Shown: piece by piece, positions 6,496 to 14,106 of the stretch | How the letters are laid out: each line of letters starts with the position of its first letter | Numbering within the stretch: position 1 is the first letter of the stretch | NCBI GenBank assembly: GCA_002343825.1 | Contig: DDSL01000128.1 | Location: 19,581-46,639 of the forward strand | Direction: 5' to 3' | DNA: 27,059 nucleotides | From: Chthonomonas sp. UBA2391 | GTDB lineage: Bacteria; Armatimonadota; Fimbriimonadia; Fimbriimonadales; Fimbriimonadaceae | Program-made: the position numbers and the translations under genes | Notes under the pieces: generated by a model | What the model was told of the DNA's origin: nothing | The model's input: the letters and a program-made list of their open reading frames with translations, nothing else | Database searches by the model: none

Positions 6496-8872
6496 TGGGT
6501 TCTTTATCTTCGACGGAATCCGAGCTCGGGGGTTCCGACGGGGTCTTTTTCTTTGCGATTCTACGAGCAAGAGCTGCCCAGAATCCGCCAATCGTCATGA
6601 TACCAGCGCCGCCCCAGACCAAGATCGTCAGCGGTTTGTAGTACACATCCAGCGGATAGAGCGGATTTTTGTAGAAGAATGAGAGTGTCACCGACTGGGT
6701 GGCGGCGTCCATTCGGTCCATGGAAATCGTGAACGTATCGGCCTCGGCCCGCAAGAATTCCGGCCGATCCGCCCCGATGCGGAGGGCTGGACCCAGTTGA
6801 ACCGTTCCGTTCGGGCCCCGCACGTCCAGCTTGGCGATGAAGGTCGTCCCCAGCATCCCGGCTTCGCCCTTTCGTTCGAAGCCCTTATAGGTGATTTCGT
6901 ATTCGTCGAGCACGTAGCTCTGCCCGGGCTTGAGGGTGACGGGCTCCCCGGCGTCAAAGACCATCGGGTAAATCGCGACATAGAGGTCATACAGACCCTT
7001 GTTGATCACGTAGGGCCGAACGGTGGGCGATGGCTCGGGGTTCCCGTTCCGGAAGGTGTAGAACAGAATCGGCGAGGCCTTGAAGTTGTTGCCGTCCAGC
7101 GACTTGAACTGGAAGTCCACCGGGTTCTCTCTCGCCAAGAAGTTCCGTCCTTGGTTGTTGCCGAGTTCGATCACGTGACCCAGGGCAAAGCCTGGATTGC
7201 CCGCCTGAACAAGGGCCTCTTCCTTCTTTTGGAATCCCTTGCTGGCGATGAGGCCGAGGAGCATCACGACGATTCCGAAGTGGGTCAAAAACGCACCCAC
7301 ACCGCCCCGGCTCTTCCGGGCCATCTCCACGATCTTGGCGAAGTTGGCGCAGGCCGTGAAGAGGCAGAGCCAGATCATCACCAGGATCACCGGAGCATGA
7401 GGAACGCTGAGCTGGGGAAGGATCGACTGGGCGGTCATCCCCGGTTCGGGTTTATAAAGATTGTTGACCCCAAACTTCATCCAGGCCATGATGGCGGCGA
7501 GGAGGGCAAAGCTCGCGGCGAGGATCGTGACCACCCGGTTGGCGAGAGCCCGGAACGGCATCCCGCGCCAACTCACCAGTGGAGCAACTGCCAACGCAAG
7601 CAGAAGCGGCACGATCAGGATCGCGCTCAGGCGGTTGTAGATCGGTTCCTCGACGATCGCCGCCTCTTGGCCCTGGAGGTAGCGGAAGAAGGGGACGCTC
7701 ATCCCGATTCCGGCGGCGAGACCGATGAAGAGGAGTAGCCACACCGCCAGCGTCATGGCTGACTGACGGTGGATCGGAAACTCTGCCGGAGCGCGGGCCG
7801 GTTGGGACTCCTTGCGGTGCTTCCAGACCGAAATGCCCCAGCTGAGCAAGAACCCTCCGGTGAAGATTCCGCAAAGCCCGATGAGCATGAGCAATGCGGT
7901 GCTGTTCATCTCGGCAAAGCTATGAACGCTGGTGTCCTTCATCACTCCCGAGCGGGTGAGGTAGGTGCCGTAGAGGAAGGTGATCAGGCTCGTTCCGGCG
8001 AGGAACGTATTGGCATTGACCCACTTGGCCCGCGCTGCCTGCAGATAGAGTCCGTGAAGAAGAGCGACGGTCCAGACCCAGGTCACGAGGCTCTGGTTTT
8101 CGACCGGGTCCCACGCCCAGAATCCGCCCCATCCCAGGGTTTCATAAGCCCAAAAACCGCCCATGACGAGGCCGATGCCGAGGAGCGTGCTGCACACGAT
8201 GTTCCAAGGCCTGATGAGAGGGACCCAACTCGTGCGGTCGCCCGTCCAAACGGCCGCACACGCCCAAGCGAAGAGGACGGTAAGAGCCCCGAAGCCAAAG
8301 AAGATCGTGGGTGGGTGGATCACCACCCAGTAGTTCATCAGGGTCGGGTTCAGACCATTGCCATTAGGGGGCATAAAGCGTCCCTCCAGCAGTTCGGTTC
8401 GGAAAGGAGATTCGTAGGAGAGGATCCCCGCCAAACCGACCAAGAACGCGGCATAAACCACCGTGAACCATCGCCGGTAGTGGGCCGTTTTGGGCGCCAC
8501 CAGGATCCCCCAAAAGCTCGCGCACGCGCCCCAGAGAAGGAAGCTACCCTCCTGCCCGGACCAGATCGCGGCGAGCTTGTACCAAGGGCTGAGCCCTAGA
8601 TCGGAGTGCGCAAAGACGTAGGCGAACTGAAACTGCTCCCGGAAAAAGAGCGTTCCCAGGGTCCCTATCGCGACGAAGAAACCGAGACACCCGGTCAGGA
8701 AGAGCCAGCCACCGACCTTGCCCAAGACCTCTTTCTTTGGCTGGAAGAGCCAACAAAGAGCCGCCAGAGTCAAAACCGCAGCGGCGAAGAAGATGCTCCC
8801 TCGGCCGATCCATTCGGCCAATGCTGTCCAGGAGGGTGGCTCCTGGAGCTTCATCATGGTGTGATCACCCAC
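6473..8872 (-). CDS. ccmF: Cytochrome c maturation haem lyase subunit CcmF
   Basis: About 799 residues, longer than the roughly 650 of E. coli CcmF. CcmF is the membrane core of the haem lyase that takes haem from CcmE and attaches it to apocytochromes c outside the cytoplasmic membrane. The haem-handling WWD motif is clear as WGGFWAWDPVENQSLVTW, framed by many membrane helices. HPPTIFFGF is also typical. A large extracytoplasmic domain (about 180 residues) sits before the last membrane helix, and the protein ends in a basic cytoplasmic tail. The first start is a GTG at 8872. ATG codons at 8857 and 8854 are equally plausible, with GGGTGAT in front. It lies 6 nt after ccmE and overlaps panD at its end. 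No ccmA, B, C, G or H is in the window. Confidence 0.93.
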   Translation of the reverse strand: MGDHTMMKLQEPPSWTALAEWIGRGSIFFAAAVLTLAALCWLFQPKKEVLGKVGGWLFLTGCLGFFVAIGTLGTLFFREQFQFAYVFAHSDLGLSPWYKLAAIWSGQEGSFLLWGACASFWGILVAPKTAHYRRWFTVVYAAFLVGLAGILSYESPFRTELLEGRFMPPNGNGLNPTLMNYWVVIHPPTIFFGFGALTVLFAWACAAVWTGDRTSWVPLIRPWNIVCSTLLGIGLVMGGFWAYETLGWGGFWAWDPVENQSLVTWVWTVALLHGLYLQAARAKWVNANTFLAGTSLITFLYGTYLTRSGVMKDTSVHSFAEMNSTALLMLIGLCGIFTGGFLLSWGISVWKHRKESQPARAPAEFPIHRQSAMTLAVWLLLFIGLAAGIGMSVPFFRYLQGQEAAIVEEPIYNRLSAILIVPLLLALAVAPLVSWRGMPFRALANRVVTILAASFALLAAIMAWMKFGVNNLYKPEPGMTAQSILPQLSVPHAPVILVMIWLCLFTACANFAKIVEMARKSRGGVGAFLTHFGIVVMLLGLIASKGFQKKEEALVQAGNPGFALGHVIELGNNQGRNFLARENPVDFQFKSLDGNNFKASPILFYTFRNGNPEPSPTVRPYVINKGLYDLYVAIYPMVFDAGEPVTLKPGQSYVLDEYEITYKGFERKGEAGMLGTTFIAKLDVRGPNGTVQLGPALRIGADRPEFLRAEADTFTISMDRMDAATQSVTLSFFYKNPLYPLDVYYKPLTILVWGGAGIMTIGGFWAALARRIAKKKTPSEPPSSDSVEDKEPNAALTTA

Positions 8873-8878
8873 TGGTCT

Positions 8879-9265
8879 CTAGCCCTTGGCCCCCGGCTTC
8901 TCAGTGCCCTCGTATTTGCTGGGGCACTTTAGGAGGAGCTTATGGCTCTGGAAAGTTCCGTTCTCGACCTTTCCGACCGCGACCACGCGGGTGGCTTCAC
9001 CCATGTTGGCCGGGGCGTTCCCCTTATACACCACGGGGATGATGTCGCCCTTGTCGTCCTTCAAGTCGAATCGGACCGTTCCCTCGCGAGGGCGGACCAT
9101 GAGGCTGGGCTTGATGATGTCGCCCGCCAGGTGGAGATTCTCCTGGGAATGGGTTTTGGCTTGGGCCACCGTGACGTAGGGACTCGCAGACCCCATGAGG
9201 GCGAGAACCATGGCCGTCAGACCTGCTCCCGCCGCGAGCGTTCCGAAAATTGCGGTTTTGCTCAT
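8879..9265 (-). CDS. ccmE: Haem chaperone CcmE, CXXXY type
   Basis: 128 residues with an N-terminal membrane anchor (residues 4-26) and an OB-fold beta-barrel outside the membrane. VRFDLKDDKGDIIPVVYKGNAPANMGE is the region matching F.l.D....i.V.Y.G..P..f.e in CcmE. CcmE carries haem from CcmC to CcmF. In the proteobacterial type haem is bound by the His of HxxxY; here the equivalent site reads KCPSKYE, with Cys114 and Tyr118. This is the CXXXY variant known from archaea and Desulfovibrio. A GAGGA ribosome site stands about 10 nt before the ATG. It is the first gene of the ccmE-ccmF-panD-pyrE run. Confidence 0.9.
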   Translation of the reverse strand: MSKTAIFGTLAAGAGLTAMVLALMGSASPYVTVAQAKTHSQENLHLAGDIIKPSLMVRPREGTVRFDLKDDKGDIIPVVYKGNAPANMGEATRVVAVGKVENGTFQSHKLLLKCPSKYEGTEKPGAKG

Positions 9266-9282
9266 TGAGTACTTCTTCCTCT

Positions 9283-9310
9283 ATTGTACAAGACCGAAGC
9301 GGGAACCCAA
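9283..9310 (-). promoter_or_regulatory. Promoter of the ccmE-ccmF-panD-pyrE run
   Basis: On the minus strand TTGGGT (9305-9310) is 16 nt from TACAAT (9283-9288). The start site would leave a short leader containing GAGGA before the ATG of ccmE, so this promoter is of the normal leadered type. All four genes downstream are 6 nt apart or overlap. Confidence 0.55.
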
Positions 9311-9363
9311 CGTCGTCGGCGGACGCCTGAATGAGATAGACTCTGAAACCCGCAAGAAAGCCT

Positions 9364-9933
9364 ATGTCTCATCTGCGAAAAATCCTTCCCCTCGTCGGCC
9401 TTTTCCTCGTTGGAGGGAATGCGATCGCCCAGCCCGCACCGGCTGAGTTTCGTGCCGGACTCGACAAACTGGGCGCTACCAAGACCAACGAGTACGCCAC
9501 CGTCTATTGGCAAGCTCAGTTGGGGTCGTTCAAGGTAATCGATGGTGAAGGTCGGCTCCGCTTCAGTTTTGAGGGCTCGGTGATGGTGAATGCCGCAAAT
9601 GCGAAAGTGGAGGTGACCGGGAACGTGCGCAAAGAATTGGAAAAGCGGCAACGCGTCGTCTATCGGGGCAAGGGAACCATCACGATCTCGGGCAAGTGGC
9701 GGGGAGTCCAATTTTTCGGCCGAAACATCGACGCCATGATGTACGGTAAGGGAGTGGTCCAATTGACCGGTGAATTCTTCCGTGATCCCAAGACGGGTGA
9801 ACTGGTGACCGGAACATACTGGTACGACGACCCCAAGAACAAGCAGTTCTGGTTCGCAAACGGCCTGACGACGGTCTATCTGCCGCCGCTCCAGATGCCC
9901 GACCAAGTGGTCCCTCAAGAGCGCAAGCGCTGA
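9364..9933 (+). CDS. Exported protein of unknown function
   Basis: 189 residues with a clear Sec signal peptide (MSHLRKILPLVGLFLVGGNAIA, probable cut before QPAPAEF). The mature part is short, without cysteines, and looks beta-rich, with alternating patterns such as GEGRLRFSFEGSVMV and GKGTITISGKWRGVQFF. A basic stretch EKRQRVVYRGKG stands in the middle. The Trp/Tyr-rich segment GTYWYDDPKNKQFWF is near the end. I recognise no family. It could be a small outer-surface or lipid-binding beta protein, but that is a guess from the strand pattern. It is followed after 4 nt by an RNase H-fold exonuclease gene and probably shares its mRNA. A possible -10 box, TAGACT, lies at 9337-9342. The antisense frame over this region lacks any signal-like or family feature. 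Confidence 0.75.
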   Translation: MSHLRKILPLVGLFLVGGNAIAQPAPAEFRAGLDKLGATKTNEYATVYWQAQLGSFKVIDGEGRLRFSFEGSVMVNAANAKVEVTGNVRKELEKRQRVVYRGKGTITISGKWRGVQFFGRNIDAMMYGKGVVQLTGEFFRDPKTGELVTGTYWYDDPKNKQFWFANGLTTVYLPPLQMPDQVVPQERKR

Positions 9934-9937
9934 CCGA

Positions 9938-10717
9938 ATGCTGCGCCAGACCTTTTGCCATATCCAAGGAATCGGTAAAGAGACCGAGCGCGCTCTGTGG
10001 GCACAGGGCTGCGCGGATTGGCAAACTTTTCTGGATCATCCCGGGGAGTTCAAGTGTGGGACTTCGGGGCAGGACCACACCCGCAAGATGGTCGAGCAGT
10101 CGGTCGAATGGCTTGCGAACGGAATCCACCAGCCGTTTCAGAAAGCGCTAGGGCAACAAGAGGCTTGGCGGGCGTGGCCCGAATTCCGTGATCGGTGCCT
10201 CTATCTGGACATCGAAACCGACGGGGGCAACACCGGGAGCGCGGTGACGATCATCGGACTTTATGATGGTCAGCAGTTCACCGGATTGGTGAAGGACCGG
10301 GATCTCGAGAGCTTTCGCGACTTGATCAGCCATGCGAGCATGATAGTGACCTTCTTCGGGTCGGGGTTCGATGTACCGATGCTTCACAAGCGGTTCAAGG
10401 GGCTGTTGATCGACCAGATCCACCTCGACCTCTGCTTTGCGCTCAAGCGTCTGGGATACAAGGGTGGTCTGAAGAAGATCGAGCAGCAACTCGGGATCTC
10501 TCGGGGCGACGAACTCACCGGGCTCAACGGGCTGGATGCGATCCGGCTCTGGCGGGACTACAGTTCGCTCGGAAAAGTGCAGGCGTTAGATCAACTCATT
10601 GCCTATAACCGCGAGGACGTCGTGAATCTGGAGTCCCTGGCTGGAGTCGCCTACGACGGACTCAAGAAGCAGGTCTACGCGGGGCTTCCTGAGCTCAGCC
10701 CGACCCCAGCCCGCTGA
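9938..10717 (+). CDS. YprB-like RNase H-fold exonuclease (RNase_H_2 family)
   Basis: 259 residues. The N-terminus has a helix-hairpin-helix-like segment (FCHIQGIGKETERALWAQG). The core is a DEDD-type 3'-5' exonuclease fold: CLYLDIETDGG supplies the first D-x-E at about residue 89, FFGSGFDVPMLHKRF supplies the second Asp region, and AYNREDVVNLESL carries the terminal Y/N...D motif. All metal-binding acidic residues are present, so it is probably active on DNA or RNA ends in the cytoplasm. The natural substrate of this YprB-like family is not established. It starts 4 nt after the preceding stop and has no ribosome site of its own, so translation is probably coupled. Its 3' end overlaps the convergent threonine aldolase gene by 43 bp. 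Confidence 0.85.
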   Translation: MLRQTFCHIQGIGKETERALWAQGCADWQTFLDHPGEFKCGTSGQDHTRKMVEQSVEWLANGIHQPFQKALGQQEAWRAWPEFRDRCLYLDIETDGGNTGSAVTIIGLYDGQQFTGLVKDRDLESFRDLISHASMIVTFFGSGFDVPMLHKRFKGLLIDQIHLDLCFALKRLGYKGGLKKIEQQLGISRGDELTGLNGLDAIRLWRDYSSLGKVQALDQLIAYNREDVVNLESLAGVAYDGLKKQVYAGLPELSPTPAR

Positions 10718-11718
10718 AACGCCTCGGCGATCTGTCCCGGCGCATCGGCGGGAATATCGAGATGAAACACGAGTCGGATTCTGTGCGAACCGAACGGTAG
10801 TGCCCTGACTCCTTCGGCTTCCAGGGGAGCGATCCAATCTGTAGCGGGACGATCGGTATGGACCATCACGAAGTTTGTGACGATCTCGTCGAGGTCGACG
10901 CAAATCCCTGGCAGGCCCTGGAGGGCTTCGCCGGTCTTCTGGGCGCAAAGATGATCGTCGGCAAGGCGCTCGACGTGATGGTTGAGCGCATAAATCCCTG
11001 CCGCAGCCAGCATCCCCGACTGGCGCATCCCCCCGCCGAATCGCTTGCGAAGGTACCGGGCCTCCTCGATGAACGCCGCCGGACCGCACAACACCGAGCC
11101 CACCGGGGCGCCGAGGCCCTTGCTGAGGCAAAAATTCACGGTGGTGACCTGGCTGGTCAAGCTCGACACCGGCACCCCAAGGCCCACGGCGGCATTGAAG
11201 ATTCTGGCCCCATCCAGGTGGACTGGGATCCCGGCCGCATCGGCAATCTGCCGAAACTCGCCCATCGTCGCCGCATCCAGAACAGCTCCCCCGGACCTGT
11301 TGTGCGTGTTCTCTAAACAGAGCAAGGTCGTAGCCGGGGTGTGATAAGTGCGCTTCGTGATTGCGGCCCGTACCGCCTCTGGGTCCATTGCGCCGCGGAT
11401 TCCAGGGAGGGTTTTGGTCATGACTCCGCTCAGCGCCGCCGGGGCGCCACCCTCGTACCACACCATGTGGCTGTCGGATTCAAAGATCGCCGCGTCGCCG
11501 GGGCGGCAGTGGACGCCGAGAGCGATCTGGTTGCCCATGGTTCCGCTCGGAACAAAGAGTGCGGCTTCATGTCCGGTCAGTTGCGCCGAAAGTTCCTCTA
11601 GGGCGATCACCGTGGGATCGTCGCCGAGGACGTCGTCGCCCAGGTCTGCGGATCGTATCGCGGCCCACATTTCTGGAGTGGGCTGGGTCACTGTGTCGGA
11701 TCTCAGATCTATCTGCAT
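10675..11718 (-). CDS. ltaE: Low-specificity L-threonine aldolase
   Basis: 347 residues, the usual length. This PLP enzyme cleaves L-threonine or L-allo-threonine to glycine and acetaldehyde. It opens with MQIDLRSDTVTQPTPEM, the family's N-terminal signature, followed by LGDDVLGDDPTV. The stacking histidine is H84 in ESDSHMVWYEGG. HLDGAR at 167-172 holds the PLP-binding Asp169, and K200 in NFCLSKGLGAPVGS forms the Schiff base. The gene is monocistronic as far as visible. It is divergent from the HDOD-domain gene across a 142-bp AT-rich spacer and overlaps the exonuclease gene tail to tail. I see no ribosome site before the ATG and no clear -10 box at leaderless distance. Confidence 0.95.
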   Translation of the reverse strand: MQIDLRSDTVTQPTPEMWAAIRSADLGDDVLGDDPTVIALEELSAQLTGHEAALFVPSGTMGNQIALGVHCRPGDAAIFESDSHMVWYEGGAPAALSGVMTKTLPGIRGAMDPEAVRAAITKRTYHTPATTLLCLENTHNRSGGAVLDAATMGEFRQIADAAGIPVHLDGARIFNAAVGLGVPVSSLTSQVTTVNFCLSKGLGAPVGSVLCGPAAFIEEARYLRKRFGGGMRQSGMLAAAGIYALNHHVERLADDHLCAQKTGEALQGLPGICVDLDEIVTNFVMVHTDRPATDWIAPLEAEGVRALPFGSHRIRLVFHLDIPADAPGQIAEAFQRAGVGLSSGSPA

Positions 11719-11860
11719 CGTTCAAAAGTTGGACAGATGATGGAGGTTATTTTGGTATCAAAAAATGTACTAAAGATTATAGACAAGACTCGCCAATATT
11801 CTTTGTAGAACCGAGGAATTCGATGGTACCAGTCCAATTGGCAACAGGAGCATCACAAAA
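11719..11860. promoter_or_regulatory. AT-rich divergent promoter region (ltaE / HDOD gene)
   Basis: This 142-bp spacer is far richer in A and T than its surroundings, especially 11745-11810. It contains TTGGAC (11729-11734), TTGGTA (11752-11757) and TATAGA (11778-11783), but no pair with ideal 16-18 nt spacing, so I do not assign exact boxes. AGGAG at 11846-11850 is the probable ribosome site of the HDOD gene. Confidence 0.4.
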
Positions 11861-12757
11861 TTGAGTTCGGCACGATCCAATAGTCCGCGTGAAGAGGGTC
11901 ATCCGCCCATCGAGCGCCTTGAACTGATGTTCAAGCGCCCCAAGGACGTGCCGATCCAGCCGGGTGTGGTCGGCGAAATTTCAAAATTGGTGGAGGTGGG
12001 GGCCGATTATGGGATCCTTGCGAACGCCATCGCCCACGATCCGGGTCTGACGGTCCGCTTCGCCCGGAACCTCGGACTCTTCGATTTCCAGTCCTCGACT
12101 CGGAGCATCGAACTCTATGGGGCTCTGGAGAAATCGGGCATTCATTCCTTCCGTTCTTTCCTCACCTCGACGGTGATCTCGGGGACCGTTGTGTCCACCG
12201 ATGGGAGCTTGCTGGATGGGCGACGTCTGAACAAGCACAGCTACGTCACTGGTTGCCTGATTGGTCGGTACCTAGAGAATCACCCCGAATATGGACTGAG
12301 TCCGTACGAAGGTTTGGCCTTGGGGGCTCTCCACGATATCGGCTTCTTGCTCCTCGCGGTTTCGAGTCCTCAAGCCTTCAAGGCGGTCAGCGACTTTGCC
12401 GCTCAGACCGGAACGAGCTTCGACATCGCCTTTAGCTGTATCTATCCGACCTCGATCTACCAACTGTCGGCCCACGCTCTCAATGCTTGGCGGATCAGCC
12501 CCTCAACGGTGGATTTGATCAAGAACTTCGATGTTTCCCTCTCGGAAAACATGGCCCCGCTACGACTCTTGTTGCGGTGTGCGGACTTCATCAGTTACGA
12601 GTTGGGAATTCGGCCCGAACCTTTCCATGCCACCACGGCGCTCCCGCCGGGATTTGAAGAGACCCTCGTGGCGGAACTGGACGAGATGCGCGAGATCGCG
12701 CGCGGTCCGCTCCGAATCGGTGACAACCGATCCGGAGGGACAGCGATCGCAGCTTAG
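11861..12757 (+). CDS. HDOD-domain signalling protein
   Basis: 298 residues starting at TTG (11861), with AGGAG 10 nt upstream. No ATG is available before residue 23, so a shorter start at 11927 is possible. The HDOD domain covers about residues 25-240. VPIQPGVVGEISKLVEVGADYGILANAIAHDPGLTVRFARN is diagnostic in pattern (the proline-rich opening, then the 'D..L..ri.r..N' helix). GALHDIGFLLL matches the degenerate HD region. HDOD proteins resemble HD-GYP phosphodiesterases but usually lack their catalytic metal site, and act in signalling that controls motility, stress or the cell cycle. No receiver, GGDEF or kinase domain is attached and none is encoded nearby, so the input and output are unknown. 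Its stop overlaps the stop of the aminotransferase gene by 4 nt. Confidence 0.85.
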   Translation: MSSARSNSPREEGHPPIERLELMFKRPKDVPIQPGVVGEISKLVEVGADYGILANAIAHDPGLTVRFARNLGLFDFQSSTRSIELYGALEKSGIHSFRSFLTSTVISGTVVSTDGSLLDGRRLNKHSYVTGCLIGRYLENHPEYGLSPYEGLALGALHDIGFLLLAVSSPQAFKAVSDFAAQTGTSFDIAFSCIYPTSIYQLSAHALNAWRISPSTVDLIKNFDVSLSENMAPLRLLLRCADFISYELGIRPEPFHATTALPPGFEETLVAELDEMREIARGPLRIGDNRSGGTAIAA

Positions 12758-14013
12758 ACCGCGAGCTCGGCCAGCATCTTGCTGGTTTCGGCCAGGGCTT
12801 CGTCGAATGCGGCGACGGCTTGGTCGATTTCGGCTTCCGACACGATGAGCGGAGGCTCGAAGCGGATCACCCGCGGGTTATTGAGCGTGTAAGCAGCGAT
12901 CAGCCCCCGCTTCGTCAACTGGGCGATCACCAGTTCGCCGACCTCGTCCATCGTAAACTCCGCGCCGACCATGAGTCCCCGGCCCCGGATCTCGGCCACA
13001 AAATCGGGATACATTTCGCCGACTCGCCGGAGCGACGCGACGAGGTAGTCGCCTCGGTCCTTCGCCTTTTGGCAGAGGTTCTCTTCTTCGACGACTTGAA
13101 GGGCGGCAAGACCGGCCGCGCAAGCGAGTGGGTTCCCGCCGAAGGTGCTGGTGTGAATCAATGAATTCCGCCCGAAGGTTGCCTCCCACACGGCTGGGGT
13201 ACCCATCGTTGCTCCGATCGGCATGACTCCCCCGCCGAGGCACTTGGCGAGAGTGAGGAGGTCGGGAACGATGCCTTCTTGTTCAAAAGCGAACATCGTG
13301 CCCGTGCGGCCCAATCCGGTCTGGACCTCGTCGGTGATCAAAAGCGCGCCGTACTGGTCGCAGAGTTCCCGCGCTCGTCGCAGATATCCGCTCGGAGCGA
13401 CATGGATTCCACCTTCGCCTTGGACAACCTCGACAATAAAGGCGGCGGTGGTCCCATCGATGGCTCGTTCGAGAGCTTCCGCGTCGCCGAATGGGACAAA
13501 ATCGGCCCCTGGCATCAGGGGATAGAACGGCTCTTGGTACTTCTTGCGCCCGGTGATGCTGAGCGCGCCTAGGGTCTTGCCGTGGTAGCCGCCTTCGGTG
13601 GCCACGATCTTGGGCCGACCAGTGGCGCCCTTTGCGAGCTTGATCGCCGCCTCGACGGCCTCGGCCCCGCTGTTGCTAAAGAAGGTGTATTGAAGCGGTT
13701 CCGGGGTCATCTGGGCGAGCTTCTTGGCCAAGAGGGTCATCGGCTCGTTGAAGAAGACCTTGCTTCCCAGGGGCATCTTTCTCACTTGGTCTTCCACTGC
13801 GGCCACGACCTTGGGGTGCCGGTGACCCAGGGAGAAGACGCCGTATCCGCCGAGGAAGTCGAGGAAGGCGCGCCCCTCGTGGTCATAGACAAAGCAACCT
13901 TCGGCGTGGTCTTCCACCCCGAACCCGGCGAAGTTCATGAGCTTGCCGAGATAGGGGTTGACGTACTCGGAAAAATCCTCCACCACCTGCGCGTGGCGTC
14001 GATCAGAATCCAT
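12754..14013 (-). CDS. patA: Class III aminotransferase, putrescine aminotransferase-like
   Basis: 419 residues, a PLP enzyme of the class III (ornithine/GABA/putrescine) group. SNSGAEAVEAAIKLA (113-127) binds the cofactor phosphate. The pyridine-binding Asp is D228 in LLITDEVQTGLGRTG, and the Schiff-base Lys is K257 in TLAKCLGGGVMPIGA. The C-terminal half (HTSTFGGNPLACAAGLAA, TLNNPRVIRFEPPL) resembles E. coli putrescine aminotransferase PatA/YgjG more than acetylornithine aminotransferase ArgD. I therefore favour the transfer of an amino group from putrescine or a related omega-amino compound to 2-oxoglutarate. Ornithine or acetylornithine remains possible. A weak CATACT lies 6 nt before the ATG. 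The upstream nitroreductase gene is separated by a GC-rich hairpin, so this is probably its own unit. Confidence 0.85.
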   Translation of the reverse strand: MDSDRRHAQVVEDFSEYVNPYLGKLMNFAGFGVEDHAEGCFVYDHEGRAFLDFLGGYGVFSLGHRHPKVVAAVEDQVRKMPLGSKVFFNEPMTLLAKKLAQMTPEPLQYTFFSNSGAEAVEAAIKLAKGATGRPKIVATEGGYHGKTLGALSITGRKKYQEPFYPLMPGADFVPFGDAEALERAIDGTTAAFIVEVVQGEGGIHVAPSGYLRRARELCDQYGALLITDEVQTGLGRTGTMFAFEQEGIVPDLLTLAKCLGGGVMPIGATMGTPAVWEATFGRNSLIHTSTFGGNPLACAAGLAALQVVEEENLCQKAKDRGDYLVASLRRVGEMYPDFVAEIRGRGLMVGAEFTMDEVGELVIAQLTKRGLIAAYTLNNPRVIRFEPPLIVSEAEIDQAVAAFDEALAETSKMLAELAV

Positions 14014-14061
14014 ATGGGGAGTATGACGCGAGGTTGGCCGGGTTAGGTTGCAGTATTCGCC

Positions 14062-14093
14062 GCGCGGCCGGGGCGGGTTCGCCTCGGCCGCGC
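14062..14093 (-). terminator. GC-rich 14-bp hairpin after the nitroreductase gene
   Basis: GCGCGGCCGGGGCG (14062-14075) pairs with CGCCTCGGCCGCGC (14080-14093), with one G-T wobble and a 4-nt loop. It begins 13 nt after the nitroreductase stop on the minus strand and precedes the patA promoter region. No U-tract follows. Confidence 0.6.
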
Positions 14094-14106
14094 ACCGAGA
14101 GTCAGC

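Noticed and set aside
6797..8599. Two long plus-strand open frames antisense to ccmF
   Set aside because: Their translations are rich in H, R, E and G without domain or membrane features. The minus-strand frame is an unmistakable CcmF.
9262..9918. A 218-codon minus-strand frame over the exported-protein gene
   Set aside because: The plus-strand frame has a proper signal peptide and is spaced 4 nt from the next gene. The minus frame shows no signal, motif or ribosome site and would overlap the ccmE start region.
12754..14013. ArgD (acetylornithine aminotransferase) as the identity of the class III aminotransferase
   Set aside because: The C-terminal segments LNNPRVIRFEPPL and HTSTFGGNPLACAA fit the putrescine/PatA group better, and no arginine genes are near. 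Substrate remains unproven.
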